Shown here one piece after another: positions 1 through 9,351 of a DNA stretch of 64,000 bases. The stretch comes from JAKACA01 sp049510975 (lineage in GTDB: Bacteria; Actinomycetota; Acidimicrobiia; Acidimicrobiales; Bog-793), in NCBI GenBank assembly GCA_049510975.1, contig JBEKYM010000029.1, positions 1 through 64,000 of the forward strand. The letters run 5' to 3'. Both the position numbers and the translations under genes were made by a program. Position 1 is the stretch's first letter, and each line of letters opens with the position of its first letter. The notes under the pieces are model-generated. The model had not been told where the DNA came from. It worked only from the letters and a program-made list of their open reading frames with translations, and ran no database searches.

Positions 1-1
1 C

Positions 2-1846
2 GGCGAGCCGGGCCTGCTGGACAGCGGCTGGCGCGTGGTGCTGGATCTGACGGATCTGCCGAACGGCCGGCGGGAGACGACGGAGATCGTCGTCACCATC
101 TGGGTCTCACCGTCCGAGCCCGCGGTGCGGCTGCCTCCGTTACGGGTGCGGTTGTCCGAGGACCCGGTCGAATCAACGAGCCATCTTCCCGCCGTCGTGG
201 GGTGCCTGGACCAGCCGGCCGACGGCGAGTTCGTGAGCGCCCTGACGAGGCTGTCGGGCTGGGCGATCGGCCGTGAGGAGGCAGTGAGCCGTGTGCGAAT
301 TCTCGTCGACGGCGTCGACCGCGGCCTCGCCCGCCTCGGGATGCCGAGGATCGACCTCGGTGAGTTGTTCGCCGAGCCGCATGCGGTCATCGGCGGTTTC
401 GAGTATCTGCTTGATCTCTCCGAGCAGGCGTCCGGCCCCGTTCGTCTGACGGTGACTGCGAGTGCTCGCACCGGCGAAGAGGTGGAGCTGGTTGACCGCT
501 GGGTCCAGCTTGCTGCAAGCCCCGGCAGGGACAGCGACGTCCGGTCGAGCGACGCGATGCGTCGCCGTAGCCGCACCTCGTCGGTCAGGAGGCGGCAACT
601 GCTCGGGCGCCTGCCCGGGCCCTCCGAGGGTGAGCTGAACCTCGCCGTGGTGACCCACAGCCTGAGGCTCGGAGGGGCTGAGCTGTGGCTGAAGGAGCTC
701 CTGCTGCGCTCGGGCGCCGGCCGGAGCTTCCCGTGCCGCCTGTTGTCGTTCAACGGGGGGCCGCTCGTCGACGATCTCGAGGCCGCCGGGATCGAGGTGC
801 ACGTGACGCAGGGCCAGCCGCCGGCGGACGCCGAGTCCTACGAGGGCCGGCTGACCGAGACAGCGTTGTGGCTCGCAGCCGGCGGCCACAACGCCGCTCT
901 CGTCAACACGGCGCTGTCCTGGCTCGGCGCTGACGCCGCCGGTCAGCTCGGGATCCCGGTGGTGTGGGCGATTCACGAGAGCTGGGCGCCCGCCCAGCTC
1001 TGGGACTCGCTGATTGCGTCAGACGGCGTGGATCCGGCTGTCCGTGCCATGCCGGCTCGCTCCCTTCGCCGCGCCGATGCCCTCGTGTTCGTCGCCGAGA
1101 GCACCCGCCGGCTCTACCTCGACTGCGCCGAGCCCGATCGAACCATCGTCGTGCCGTACGGGATCGACCTCGACGAAGTGGACGCCGTCAGTCGCCGCCT
1201 GTCTCGGCAGGAGGCGCGCAGCTGCCTCGGGGTGGGCGAGGCCGCGAGGATGATCCTCTCCCTCGGCGTCCTGCAGCCCCGCAAAGCTCAGACGGTCCTG
1301 GCAGCTGCTTTTGCTCAGGTCGCCGACGAGTTTCCCGAGGCATTGCTCGCCATCGTCGGCGACACCGGCGACCCCTACGGGCAAGCGCTGGCCGAGTATC
1401 TGCGGCGGCGGGACCTGGGCGGGCGGACCCGGCTCGTGCCGCAGACGGAAGAGACCGCCCTGTGGTACCGGGCAGCCGACGCCTTCGTGTGCGGCTCCGA
1501 CATCGAGTCCATGCCTCGGACGGTGCTCGAGGCGCTCGCGTTCGGCCTGCCGGTTGCGGCGACTTCGGTCTTCGGGGCGGCAGAGCTGCTCACCGACGGT
1601 GAGACGGGTTTCCTCTTCGAAGCGAGCGACACCGGTGCGGCGGTGGGTGCTCTGCGCCGGCTCCTCAGCACGGACGCCACCGAGCTCGCCCGAGTCGCAG
1701 CCAACGGTCGCCGGCTGGCGATGGCGTCGCTCGACTCGGCGGGCTACTCGCGAGACGTCATCGCGCTGCTGGACGGCTTGCGGGCCGATCGGTTGGACCG
1801 GCCGGCAGAGATTCTCTCCCGGGTCAGCGTCCTGCCCGCTTCCTGA
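2..1846 (+). CDS. Family 4 glycosyltransferase, 5' end cut by the window
   Basis: The reading frame is open to the left edge and the residues before the first possible start (GTG at 35) look like coding sequence, so the true start lies outside the window. The first ~190 residues are not a glycosyltransferase fold. They hold a beta-rich module with an LSGWAIG motif and a VDG motif, of the kind attached to some bacterial glycan enzymes. From about residue 215 it is a GT-B, GT4-type enzyme: a start strand NLAVVTHSLRLGGAE, then the EX7E-type donor site (ESMPRTVLE) near residue 510. Such enzymes transfer a sugar from a nucleotide-sugar to a glycan or lipid at the cytoplasmic face; the substrate cannot be told. 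Its 3' end overlaps the convergent GT2 gene by 23 bp. Confidence 0.85.
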   Translation, partial: GEPGLLDSGWRVVLDLTDLPNGRRETTEIVVTIWVSPSEPAVRLPPLRVRLSEDPVESTSHLPAVVGCLDQPADGEFVSALTRLSGWAIGREEAVSRVRILVDGVDRGLARLGMPRIDLGELFAEPHAVIGGFEYLLDLSEQASGPVRLTVTASARTGEEVELVDRWVQLAASPGRDSDVRSSDAMRRRSRTSSVRRRQLLGRLPGPSEGELNLAVVTHSLRLGGAELWLKELLLRSGAGRSFPCRLLSFNGGPLVDDLEAAGIEVHVTQGQPPADAESYEGRLTETALWLAAGGHNAALVNTALSWLGADAAGQLGIPVVWAIHESWAPAQLWDSLIASDGVDPAVRAMPARSLRRADALVFVAESTRRLYLDCAEPDRTIVVPYGIDLDEVDAVSRRLSRQEARSCLGVGEAARMILSLGVLQPRKAQTVLAAAFAQVADEFPEALLAIVGDTGDPYGQALAEYLRRRDLGGRTRLVPQTEETALWYRAADAFVCGSDIESMPRTVLEALAFGLPVAATSVFGAAELLTDGETGFLFEASDTGAAVGALRRLLSTDATELARVAANGRRLAMASLDSAGYSRDVIALLDGLRADRLDRPAEILSRVSVLPAS

Positions 1847-2834
1847 CCGCAGCAGCAACGAGCCGGAGCGCCCGCCGGCGCGTGTCGAGCGACGGATCGA
1901 TCCGCAGAGCCCGCAGACCGTTGGCCGCCGCCAGCCTCAGGTGGCCTTGTTCCATCAGCTCGTTGCCGACACTGAGGGCGTACTCGCACACGCTGTGGCG
2001 GGCGGCGTCGCGAGCTCGCTGGCGCCACGCGGGCGGGAAGTGGCCGGCGATGACGTCGGCAGCCAGCAGGCAGTCATCGAGGTAGGCGGTCGAGCGGTGC
2101 AGCCGGTTCGTGTCCGAAGCCTCGTGCAGGCGACAGAGGCCCAGGGCCTCGTCCACCCACCCGACCGGTCCGAGGCTCGCGACCCGCGTCCACATCTCCC
2201 AGTCGTTGGCGTGGGCGAGGAAGGGATGAAACCCACCCGCGTGCTCATAGGCGTGTCGGGCGACAACCACCGAGACGCACCGGAGCGGGTTCGCCGCCGC
2301 CATCGTGAACGCCGCGTCCGTGACGTAGCCCGCCTCCGTGGCGACGGACTCGGTCCGCGCGAGGTGGCGGCCGTCGGCGTCGACGGCAATGGTCGGCGCA
2401 CCGACCATCCACACGTCAGGGCAGGTTTCGATGCGGGCGCGGTAGCGCTCGTAGAACCCGGCCTGCACGAGATCGTCGCTGTGCAGGATGTGCACCCACC
2501 GACCGGTCGAACGGCGGATGCAGGAGGTGAAATTGGCCGAGGCGCCGAGGTTGAAGGGTTGGCGGAAGAAGGCGACCCGCTCGCCTGCCAAGCGGGAGAC
2601 GACCTCGGCGGCGTCGTCGAGCGTCGAGGCGTCGTCGATCACCTCGATCTGCATGGCTTCGGGACCTTCGTCCTGCGAGAGCACGCTCTCGAGGGCGGCG
2701 CCGAGCAGGCCGGCGCTGTTGTAGCACGGGATCATGATCGACCAGAACGGTCGCTGCTCTTCGGCGACCGCCTCGATCGCCGGCATGTCCGGCGGAATGT
2801 CGTGTCGGGATCGCCTCCCGTCGATCACGCTCAT
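1824..2834 (-). CDS. Family 2 glycosyltransferase
   Basis: A 336-residue GT-A enzyme. The N-terminal strand WSIMIPCYNSAGLLGAAL, the acidic VIDDAS segment and a HSDDL motif (the DXD-like metal/nucleotide site) are all in the first ~130 residues, as expected for GT2. The start is ATG at 2834, which overlaps the stop of the upstream flavoprotein gene as ATGA; the longer frame that reaches back to 2987 is only the shadow of that gene. Translational coupling suggests one minus-strand operon with the flavoprotein and the MIOX-like gene, probably for a surface polysaccharide. Donor and acceptor sugars are not predictable. Confidence 0.9.
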   Translation of the reverse strand: MSVIDGRRSRHDIPPDMPAIEAVAEEQRPFWSIMIPCYNSAGLLGAALESVLSQDEGPEAMQIEVIDDASTLDDAAEVVSRLAGERVAFFRQPFNLGASANFTSCIRRSTGRWVHILHSDDLVQAGFYERYRARIETCPDVWMVGAPTIAVDADGRHLARTESVATEAGYVTDAAFTMAAANPLRCVSVVVARHAYEHAGGFHPFLAHANDWEMWTRVASLGPVGWVDEALGLCRLHEASDTNRLHRSTAYLDDCLLAADVIAGHFPPAWRQRARDAARHSVCEYALSVGNELMEQGHLRLAAANGLRALRIDPSLDTRRRALRLVAAAVRKRAGR

Positions 2835-4120
2835 CGCCCGAGCGCCTGACCGGCTTGCAGACCCTCGCGGATCGAGTCGGCGATGCCTTGAAAGTGCCAG
2901 CGCCCGTATCGGCCCACTTGCTGGACGCCGATGGCGGCGAGATCGGCGATCGTCCGCTCCCGCCAGCTCGACCCTGGTGTGTGCCACGTGTAGGCGGTCT
3001 CGACCCAGCTGGCGTCCAACACCTCGACGTCTGCCAGGTACTCCCTCGCCTGCAGTTCTTCGACGACGGCGGAGATGTAGCGGTCGAGATCGGCGGGCGG
3101 GAGCGACCGCCCTGCTGCGAAGGCGCGTTCCACGTACATCGACACATGCGAGCCTGTGCGGCTGCCCGCCGGCAAGAAACCCGCCTCGACATTGCTGTAG
3201 AAGCCGACGCGATGGAAGCCGGCGACCGAGTCGGCCTCGTACTGCCAGTGAGCGTCGGGACAGCGGGCACCCCGTCGAGCTCCGATGTTCAGCACGAGCA
3301 CCGACGTGTGCGGGTCGCTCGGCCCGGTGTCGAGGCCGGCGAAGGCGGCCGCACGATCGAGCGGCAAGCTCGACATCACCTGGTCGTAGCCGAACTCGCT
3401 TCCGTCGGCGAAGTACAGCACCCGGTCGGCGCCGTCGATGGCGACGACTTGCTTGCCGTAGCGGACATCGCAGAGCCCGGCGAGCCGACTGGCCAGCCGG
3501 TCGAGGCCTCCGACGGGATACCGGAACGTGACGTTGTAGCCACGCTCGCTGCCAGACGGGGATGTGGCGGACGGGGACTTGTAGGCATCTTGCGGAGCCA
3601 CCGTGTCGGTCAGGGCAGCGGTGTAGCGGTCATGGAACGGAAAGAAGAACAGCTCGCACAACGTCGGGCCGAAACATGCCCTCAGCCACTGGCGAAGCGT
3701 CACCGCCCGGCCCGGATCCTCCGACAGCAGGGCGGTTTCGTGCCGCACGGCTGCGACCAACTCCGGGTTCAAAGCCTCCAGATGACCCTGCAGTGGGTAG
3801 GGAACGGTCAGCTCGAGTGACCCGAGTCGTACGACGGCGCGTCGTTGGTAGACGCGGAAGTCGACCACCTGCTGCAAGCGGGCGATGGTGGCTTCGTCGC
3901 CACCGAAGATCCAGTGACCGCCGCCCACCTCGAAGCGGTAGGCGCCTTCCGTGGCCGGTTCGTGATCCAGCCGGTCGGTCGAGCCCGGCTGGAGGTAGTA
4001 CGACCGGCAGATGCCACCGGGGCCATCGCTCTGCTCGAAGACGGGGAGCCCGCACTGCGAGCCGATGGCCAAGCCCGTGACGCCGGCGCCGATCACGGCA
4101 GTGCGCGGCACGTTCCGCAT
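2831..4120 (-). CDS. FAD/NAD(P)-binding amine-oxidase-like protein (UGM/protoporphyrinogen-oxidase-like)
   Basis: The 429-residue protein starts with a Rossmann dinucleotide fold (GAGVTG at 11-16) and an E-containing second strand, followed by a GGxHWIFGGD segment and a PYPLQGHL segment reminiscent of UDP-galactopyranose mutase and its relatives. A conserved-looking block around FFFPFHDRYTAAL follows. Such proteins often act on nucleotide- or lipid-linked sugars in polysaccharide clusters, which fits the flanking glycosyltransferases, but family members are diverse and I do not assign a reaction. Its stop overlaps the GT2 start by 4 bp; the MIOX-like gene lies 20 bp upstream, so the three are probably cotranscribed. 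Confidence 0.8.
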   Translation of the reverse strand: MRNVPRTAVIGAGVTGLAIGSQCGLPVFEQSDGPGGICRSYYLQPGSTDRLDHEPATEGAYRFEVGGGHWIFGGDEATIARLQQVVDFRVYQRRAVVRLGSLELTVPYPLQGHLEALNPELVAAVRHETALLSEDPGRAVTLRQWLRACFGPTLCELFFFPFHDRYTAALTDTVAPQDAYKSPSATSPSGSERGYNVTFRYPVGGLDRLASRLAGLCDVRYGKQVVAIDGADRVLYFADGSEFGYDQVMSSLPLDRAAAFAGLDTGPSDPHTSVLVLNIGARRGARCPDAHWQYEADSVAGFHRVGFYSNVEAGFLPAGSRTGSHVSMYVERAFAAGRSLPPADLDRYISAVVEELQAREYLADVEVLDASWVETAYTWHTPGSSWRERTIADLAAIGVQQVGRYGRWHFQGIADSIREGLQAGQALGR

Positions 4121-4140
4121 CGCAGCTGGGTGGGTCGCGC

Positions 4141-4917
4141 TCAGAAGAGGATCCGGCGGGGAAACGCCTCCTCGATCACGTCGCGATAGTTGGCCAGCGG
4201 GGTTGACGGTAGGTGGAAGGGCGACTTTGTGGCGTGGTCGTAACGGGCGAACGGGAGCAGGAGGCGCTCGGTCCGCTCCCGGTCGCCGTCATCCATCAAA
4301 GGCGCCACCGCCCCCACCTCGACGCTGTGATAGCGGATCAGCCAGGCGAGATCCTCGGGGATGTATCCGCGCAACCGCTCGTAGGCGAGCTCGTCGTGGT
4401 TCCACTGGATCATCGAGTGGTCGAGGCCCATGCCGGCCTCGCCCGCCGCGACGGGTCCGTTCATGCACACGACGTTGGCGGGGTCCTCGCCCGTGAGCAG
4501 CAGGACCTTGCCGAGGTCGTGGATCAGGGCGACGAGAACCATGTCCGGCGTTGCGGTGCCGTCCTGCTCCATCGCCTCGAGCATCTGGAGCACGTGGACT
4601 TGCTGGCTGGCGCAGAAGAGCCGCTCGTCGGTCGGATCCACGCAGGATCCGAGCCGCTCGATGAGCTCCCAGACCCGAACCTTGCCGAAGACGGGCCGCG
4701 AGTACTTGGCTCGGAGGGCCCTCACCTGCTCGACGGTCTGGGAGCGGTGGCGCTGGAGGATCGGCGCCGCCTGCTGGCGGAAGAGCGCCTGGGTGGCGTT
4801 GTCGGAGCGGAGCAGGACGGTCTGCTCTGCCCAGGTTGCGGCCATGGCCTCGGGGTCCGGCTCCACCAACATGGCCCTATCGTCGCGCAGCAGGCGGGTG
4901 GAGGCGATGTGCGCCAC
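4141..4917 (-). CDS. myo-Inositol-oxygenase-like HD-domain diiron oxygenase
   Basis: 258 residues, about the length of the MIOX catalytic domain. The signature elements of MIOX occur in order: QTVEQVR (~60-67), His108, the HDLGK motif (His133, Asp134, Lys137), GLDHSMIQWNHDE (His174), IRYHS (His197) and RYDHATK (Asp227, Lys231). These supply all six expected iron ligands of a mixed-valent diiron site. MIOX opens myo-inositol to glucuronate with O2; relatives PhnZ and TmpB cleave phosphonates. Overall similarity here is closer to MIOX. The start is uncertain: GTG 4917 has no spaced Shine-Dalgarno, and ATG 4872 is an alternative. It heads a minus-strand glycan operon, so its substrate may be a cyclitol or sugar used there. 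Confidence 0.8.
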   Translation of the reverse strand: MAHIASTRLLRDDRAMLVEPDPEAMAATWAEQTVLLRSDNATQALFRQQAAPILQRHRSQTVEQVRALRAKYSRPVFGKVRVWELIERLGSCVDPTDERLFCASQQVHVLQMLEAMEQDGTATPDMVLVALIHDLGKVLLLTGEDPANVVCMNGPVAAGEAGMGLDHSMIQWNHDELAYERLRGYIPEDLAWLIRYHSVEVGAVAPLMDDGDRERTERLLLPFARYDHATKSPFHLPSTPLANYRDVIEEAFPRRILF

Positions 4918-4928
4918 CCTCGGGTGCC

Positions 4929-5453
4929 ATGCTTGCGCCGATGTTCGTCCAGAACCTGGAGTTCGACAACAACCCGGCGTGGTGTGCTTTCCAGTTCGTG
5001 ACCGCCGTCGTCGACCGCAGCGACGTCGAGGCGGCTTGGAAGTACATCGACCCCGACTTGCAGCTCGCGCGGGTGCAGATGTGGCTGATCCGCCAGGGTC
5101 TCGCCACCCCGCAGGCGCCCGAGGATGATCTGGCGGCTGCGATCGTCCGTCAGGAGCACGAGCTCTGGCCTCGGTTCGCCGCCGCCAGCCTGGCTCGCTG
5201 GCGGACGCGCACTTATGTGAACGCCGTCAAGGGACCTTGGGGCCTGTTGCCGGTGGAGGAGTTTCCTGCCGTCGATCTGGCGCTGATCCGTTTCGGGGCG
5301 GGCGAGTGGTTCGGCCCGCGGGGCGACGAGATCGCCGAGTTCACCGTGACGACTCGCTACAACGGCCAGGTGTGGCCGGTCGCCGGCCTCGGGCCGTTCC
5401 TCGCCGTGCCCGGGTGGCCGCCCGTTGAGCAGGAGCTGCCGAGGAGCCTGTAG
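4929..5453 (+). CDS. Hypothetical protein, possibly NTF2-like
   Basis: A 174-residue soluble protein with no signal peptide or membrane segment. The opening stretch, with FVTAVVDRSDVEAAW followed by YIDPDLQLAR, resembles the helix-rich start of NTF2/SnoaL-like folds, but I cannot confirm the family. ATG 4929 or ATG 4941 can start it; neither has a clear ribosome-binding site, and the gene diverges from the MIOX-like gene only 11 bp away. The start in the longer frame at 4836 would run through that gene and is unlikely. Function unknown. Confidence 0.6.
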   Translation: MLAPMFVQNLEFDNNPAWCAFQFVTAVVDRSDVEAAWKYIDPDLQLARVQMWLIRQGLATPQAPEDDLAAAIVRQEHELWPRFAAASLARWRTRTYVNAVKGPWGLLPVEEFPAVDLALIRFGAGEWFGPRGDEIAEFTVTTRYNGQVWPVAGLGPFLAVPGWPPVEQELPRSL

Positions 5454-5469
5454 CGCAGCGATCGGGGGC

Positions 5470-8400
5470 TTAGGCCACCGTGCGGGCGCCGTGACGCTGG
5501 CCCACGAGCTCGAAGGCCTCCCACATGGAGGCGTACGCACCTCCGCGGCGCAGCAGCTCGTCGTGGCTGCCGACCTCGCTGACTCGGCCGTTCGCCAGCA
5601 CGACGATGCGATCGGCCGATCGCGCCGTCTGCAGGCGGTGGGCGATGATGACGGTCGTGCGACCGTGTGAGACGCGCTGCATGGCGGCGGCCACTCGCGC
5701 CTCGGTGGCGAGGTCGAGGTTCGACGTGGCTTCGTCGAGGAGGAGCACAGCAGGGTCGACGAGCTCGGCGCGGGCGAGGGCGATGAGCTGACGCTGGCCG
5801 GCGGAGAGGGAGCGTCCCCGCTCCGAGATCTCGTGCCAGTACCCGCCGGGAAGCTCGGCGACGAATTCGTGGGCTCCGACGGCGCGGGCGGCGGCCTCGA
5901 CATCGGAGTCGGCAGCCTCCGGTCTCCCATAGGCGATGTTGTCCCGGATGGTCCCCGAGAACAAAAACGCCTCCTGCGGCACGTACCCGAGCTGCTGGCG
6001 GAAACCTGCCAGATCCAAGTCGCGGAGGTCGTAGCCGTCGATGCGCACGGTGCCTTCGTCTGGGTCGTAGAAGCGCGCCAGCAACTTCATCACGGTGGAC
6101 TTGCCGGCGCCGGTTTCGCCGACGAGCGCCACGGTCTCGCCGCGGGCGATCTGAAGGTCGATGCCCCGGAGCGCCTCGGGCGCCTTCGTGCGGACGGAGT
6201 CAGCCATCTGCACGCTGCGCGCATCGGCGGGCCCGCGGCGCTCGCCGGCCGCCCGCGCTCCGTCGAGGCCCGGTCGGCTGACGGCGACGGGGTAGGAGAA
6301 GCGCACGCCTTCGAGGCTGATCGAACCGCCGAGCCGTCCGGTCTGGAGCGGGTGCTCAGCGGCCGGCGTGAGACTGTCGAGTTGCATGAGCTCGGAGATA
6401 CGCCCGACCGAGACGCGCGTCTGCTGCCAGGAGTCGAAGACCTGGGAGAGCTGCTGGATGGGGGAGAAGAACAAGTCGATGTAGAGGATGAAGGCGATGA
6501 GGGCTCCGGCCGCCAGGTGGCCCGAGGCGATCAGTCCGGCGCCGACTCCGAGGACGATGGCGTCGGCGCCGGCCGACAGCAGCTGCACGAAGGGGAAGTA
6601 GGTGGCCACGAGCCGCTGGGCGCCGACACGCGACTCGAGGTAGTCGAGCCCGAAGCGGTGAAAGCGGGCCTTGGTGGCGTCCTCGTGCACGAAGGCTTGG
6701 GACTCTCGCACACCCGAGAGGCTCTCCTGGAAGTCGGCGTTCACGACGGCGATCCGTTCGCGGGACAGGTCGTAGAGGCGCGCCGCCTTACGGCGGAAGA
6801 TCACCGTGGCGACTGCAAGCGGTGCGACGACCGTGAGGGTGAACAGGCCGAGCTCGGTGTTGATGAGCACGAGGGTGAGACCCACCCCGACGAAGGTCAC
6901 GATGGACACGAGGGCCGACAGCAAGCCGTTCTCGATGAGTGACTCGAACTGGTCGACGTCGGTCGTCATGCGGGTCATGATGCGACCGGCCATCTCGCCC
7001 TCGTAGTAGTCGAGGGAGAGTCGTTGGAGTTGTGCCCAGATCCGTATCCGGAGCGACATCATGATCCGCTGAGCCGCCCGGCCCGTCACGAAGGTCTCGC
7101 CGATCTCGTCGACGAGGTCGGCGAGCGTGATGGCGAGATAGATCGCCGAGGCGGCGAACAGGACGGCCTCGGAGCCCACCGAGACGCCGCTGTCGATGCC
7201 GGTCTTGACGAGGATCGGCCCCGCCAGAGAGGCGAGCGCGTCCAAGATCACGAGCACGAGCCCGACGAGGAGCGGCTTGCGGAACTCGCGCAGCAGGCGG
7301 GCGAGGTTGAAGGCGCGGTCGTGCCGGGTTTCTTTGTCGAGGTCGACCGTGGGGAAGTCCCGAACGGGGCGAAGGGCGGCGACGCGGGCGAGCAGTTCCG
7401 GCGTCGGCGCCAGGTTGCGCCGCCAGCCGCCGCCACCGCCTCCGAGACCGGCGCCGAGGCTTGGCGCCCCGATCGTGCGTGCCACCGGCCCTCCGGCGGA
7501 GACCTCCGTGTCGTGGCCCGCCCAGGCGGCCGCCGTCGTGAGTCCCGATTGCCCCGCCGAGGCGATGGCCGCCAGCCTCTCGATGCGATCGCCTACCTGC
7601 TCTGCCTCCTGCTCGTCGAGGCCCGAGAGCAGGGAGCGATAGGTGGCGCTGCTGGCGAGGAGCTCCTCGTGACTGCCCTCCTCGACGACGCGTCCGTGCA
7701 CCATGACGACGATGCGGTCGGCCAAACCCAGCGTGGATCGCCGATGTGCGATGAGCAGCGTCGTTCGCCCGCCCATGATCGATCGCAGCGCGTCGTGGAT
7801 GGACTCCTCGGTCCGAGCGTCGATGGCGCTCGTGGCGTCGTCGAGGACGAGGATGCGGGGGTCGCACAGGATCGCCCGGGCGAGGGCGATGCGCTGGCGC
7901 TGCCCGCCGGAGAGCGTGAGCCCGCGCTCGCCTACGACCGTGTCGTAGCCGCGGGGAAGCAGTTCGATGAACCCGTGCGCCTGGCTCGCCCGGGCGGCCG
8001 CCTCGATCTCGGCGTCGGTTGCGTCCGGCCGCCCGTAGGCGATGTTGGCACGCACCGAGTCGGAGAAGAGGAAGCTCTCCTCGAACACGACCCCGACTTG
8101 GCGGCGCAACGAGTGCAGGGTCACGTCCCGCACGTCATGGCCGTCGACCCGGACGACTCCTGTGTGAGGGTCGTAGAAACGGGACACGAGCATCGTCGCA
8201 GTCGTCTTGCCGCTCCCGCTCGGACCGACGATGGCGACCCGTTCGCCGGCTGCCACGTGGAGGTTCAGGCGGTCGAGAACCGGGTGGCTCTCCCCGTACC
8301 CGAAGCTGACGTCGTCGAAGTCGATCTCGCCGCGCAAACTCGGCAGCTCGACGGCCTGCGGCGCGTCGGCGATGGCCGGTTGGAGGTCGAGCAGCTGGAA

Positions 8401-9351
8401 GATGCGCTCGATCCCGGCCCGTGCCTGCTGGCCGATCGTGAGGACACCGGCCAGTTGGCGGGCTGGCGCCATCAACTGGGTGATGTAGGTCGAGAAGGCC
8501 AGGAAGGTTCCGAGCGTGATCTCGTGATGGAGGGCGAGCCAGCCGCCGAAGGCCAGGATGGCGACCTGGCCGATGGTGGGAACGGCTTCGAGGAAGGGCT
8601 GGTATCGCGACTGGAGCCGCACCGCTCGCATCTGTGCCCCGTAGAGCGTGGCGGCGGCGCCGGCCACCCGCTCGAGCTCCCGATGCTCCTGCCCGAAGGC
8701 CTTCACGACCCGCACGCCGTTGACGTCCTCGTCCACGATCTGGGCGACGTCGCCCTCGCGCTGCTGGGCGTCCCAGGTGGCAGGGAAGACTCGCCATCTC
8801 ATGCGGTAGCTGACGAGCAGCAGCGCCGGCGCCACGACGATGCTCACGATGGCGAGCAGCGGCGAGAGATAGATCATGACGCCGAGCGACAGCAGCATCA
8901 GCAGCACGTTGCCGCTCATGATGGGAAAGAAGCTGAGCAGCCCCTGCACGAGTGTCGAGTCCGAGTTGGCGCGGGCCACCAGCTGGCCCGTCGGCATGCG
9001 GTTCAAGTTGTCGAAGTCGAGCGACTGCAGGTGGTCGTGCATGTCGTTGCGCAGGTCGTACTGCACGGCGAGGGCCACACGGCCGCCCCGGTACCGGCGG
9101 ATGTAGGCGCACCCGAACGCTGCTGCCGCCAGCGCGATGAGGAGCGTGAGCCACGGCCAGAGCGCCGAAGTGTGCTTGAGGATGACGCCGTCGACGATCT
9201 GGCGCTCCACAAGGGGAACGATCGTCAAGAACGCGCTCCCGGCCACGGCAGCAATGAGCGAGAGCGTGACATCTCGCCGCTGGCGCAGCAGGTAGCCCCA
9301 GAGCCGCCGGACCCAGCCCGGCTCGGCCGGAGGCGACTTGGCAGCCGTCAC
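5470..9351 (-). CDS. Fused ABC exporter with two membrane/ATPase halves
   Basis: 1293 residues made of two complete half-transporters in tandem: membrane domain ~20-310 and ATPase ~345-575, a Gly-rich linker (~600-650), then membrane domain ~690-980 and ATPase ~1010-1290. Half 1 has Walker A 376-383, signature LSGGQ 480-484 and Walker B ending Asp504-Asp505, so the usual catalytic Glu is Asp. Half 2 has Walker A 1078-1085, a variant signature LSAGQ 1182-1186 and a canonical Asp1206-Glu1207. This gives one consensus and one degenerate ATP site, as in heterodimeric exporters such as TM287/288, but in one chain. An extra ~35-residue loop (~1022-1058) interrupts the second ATPase. The GTG start overlaps the marR stop (GTGA). 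Probable drug or lipid export under MarR control. Confidence 0.93.
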   Translation of the reverse strand: MTAAKSPPAEPGWVRRLWGYLLRQRRDVTLSLIAAVAGSAFLTIVPLVERQIVDGVILKHTSALWPWLTLLIALAAAAFGCAYIRRYRGGRVALAVQYDLRNDMHDHLQSLDFDNLNRMPTGQLVARANSDSTLVQGLLSFFPIMSGNVLLMLLSLGVMIYLSPLLAIVSIVVAPALLLVSYRMRWRVFPATWDAQQREGDVAQIVDEDVNGVRVVKAFGQEHRELERVAGAAATLYGAQMRAVRLQSRYQPFLEAVPTIGQVAILAFGGWLALHHEITLGTFLAFSTYITQLMAPARQLAGVLTIGQQARAGIERIFQLLDLQPAIADAPQAVELPSLRGEIDFDDVSFGYGESHPVLDRLNLHVAAGERVAIVGPSGSGKTTATMLVSRFYDPHTGVVRVDGHDVRDVTLHSLRRQVGVVFEESFLFSDSVRANIAYGRPDATDAEIEAAARASQAHGFIELLPRGYDTVVGERGLTLSGGQRQRIALARAILCDPRILVLDDATSAIDARTEESIHDALRSIMGGRTTLLIAHRRSTLGLADRIVVMVHGRVVEEGSHEELLASSATYRSLLSGLDEQEAEQVGDRIERLAAIASAGQSGLTTAAAWAGHDTEVSAGGPVARTIGAPSLGAGLGGGGGGWRRNLAPTPELLARVAALRPVRDFPTVDLDKETRHDRAFNLARLLREFRKPLLVGLVLVILDALASLAGPILVKTGIDSGVSVGSEAVLFAASAIYLAITLADLVDEIGETFVTGRAAQRIMMSLRIRIWAQLQRLSLDYYEGEMAGRIMTRMTTDVDQFESLIENGLLSALVSIVTFVGVGLTLVLINTELGLFTLTVVAPLAVATVIFRRKAARLYDLSRERIAVVNADFQESLSGVRESQAFVHEDATKARFHRFGLDYLESRVGAQRLVATYFPFVQLLSAGADAIVLGVGAGLIASGHLAAGALIAFILYIDLFFSPIQQLSQVFDSWQQTRVSVGRISELMQLDSLTPAAEHPLQTGRLGGSISLEGVRFSYPVAVSRPGLDGARAAGERRGPADARSVQMADSVRTKAPEALRGIDLQIARGETVALVGETGAGKSTVMKLLARFYDPDEGTVRIDGYDLRDLDLAGFRQQLGYVPQEAFLFSGTIRDNIAYGRPEAADSDVEAAARAVGAHEFVAELPGGYWHEISERGRSLSAGQRQLIALARAELVDPAVLLLDEATSNLDLATEARVAAAMQRVSHGRTTVIIAHRLQTARSADRIVVLANGRVSEVGSHDELLRRGGAYASMWEAFELVGQRHGARTVA

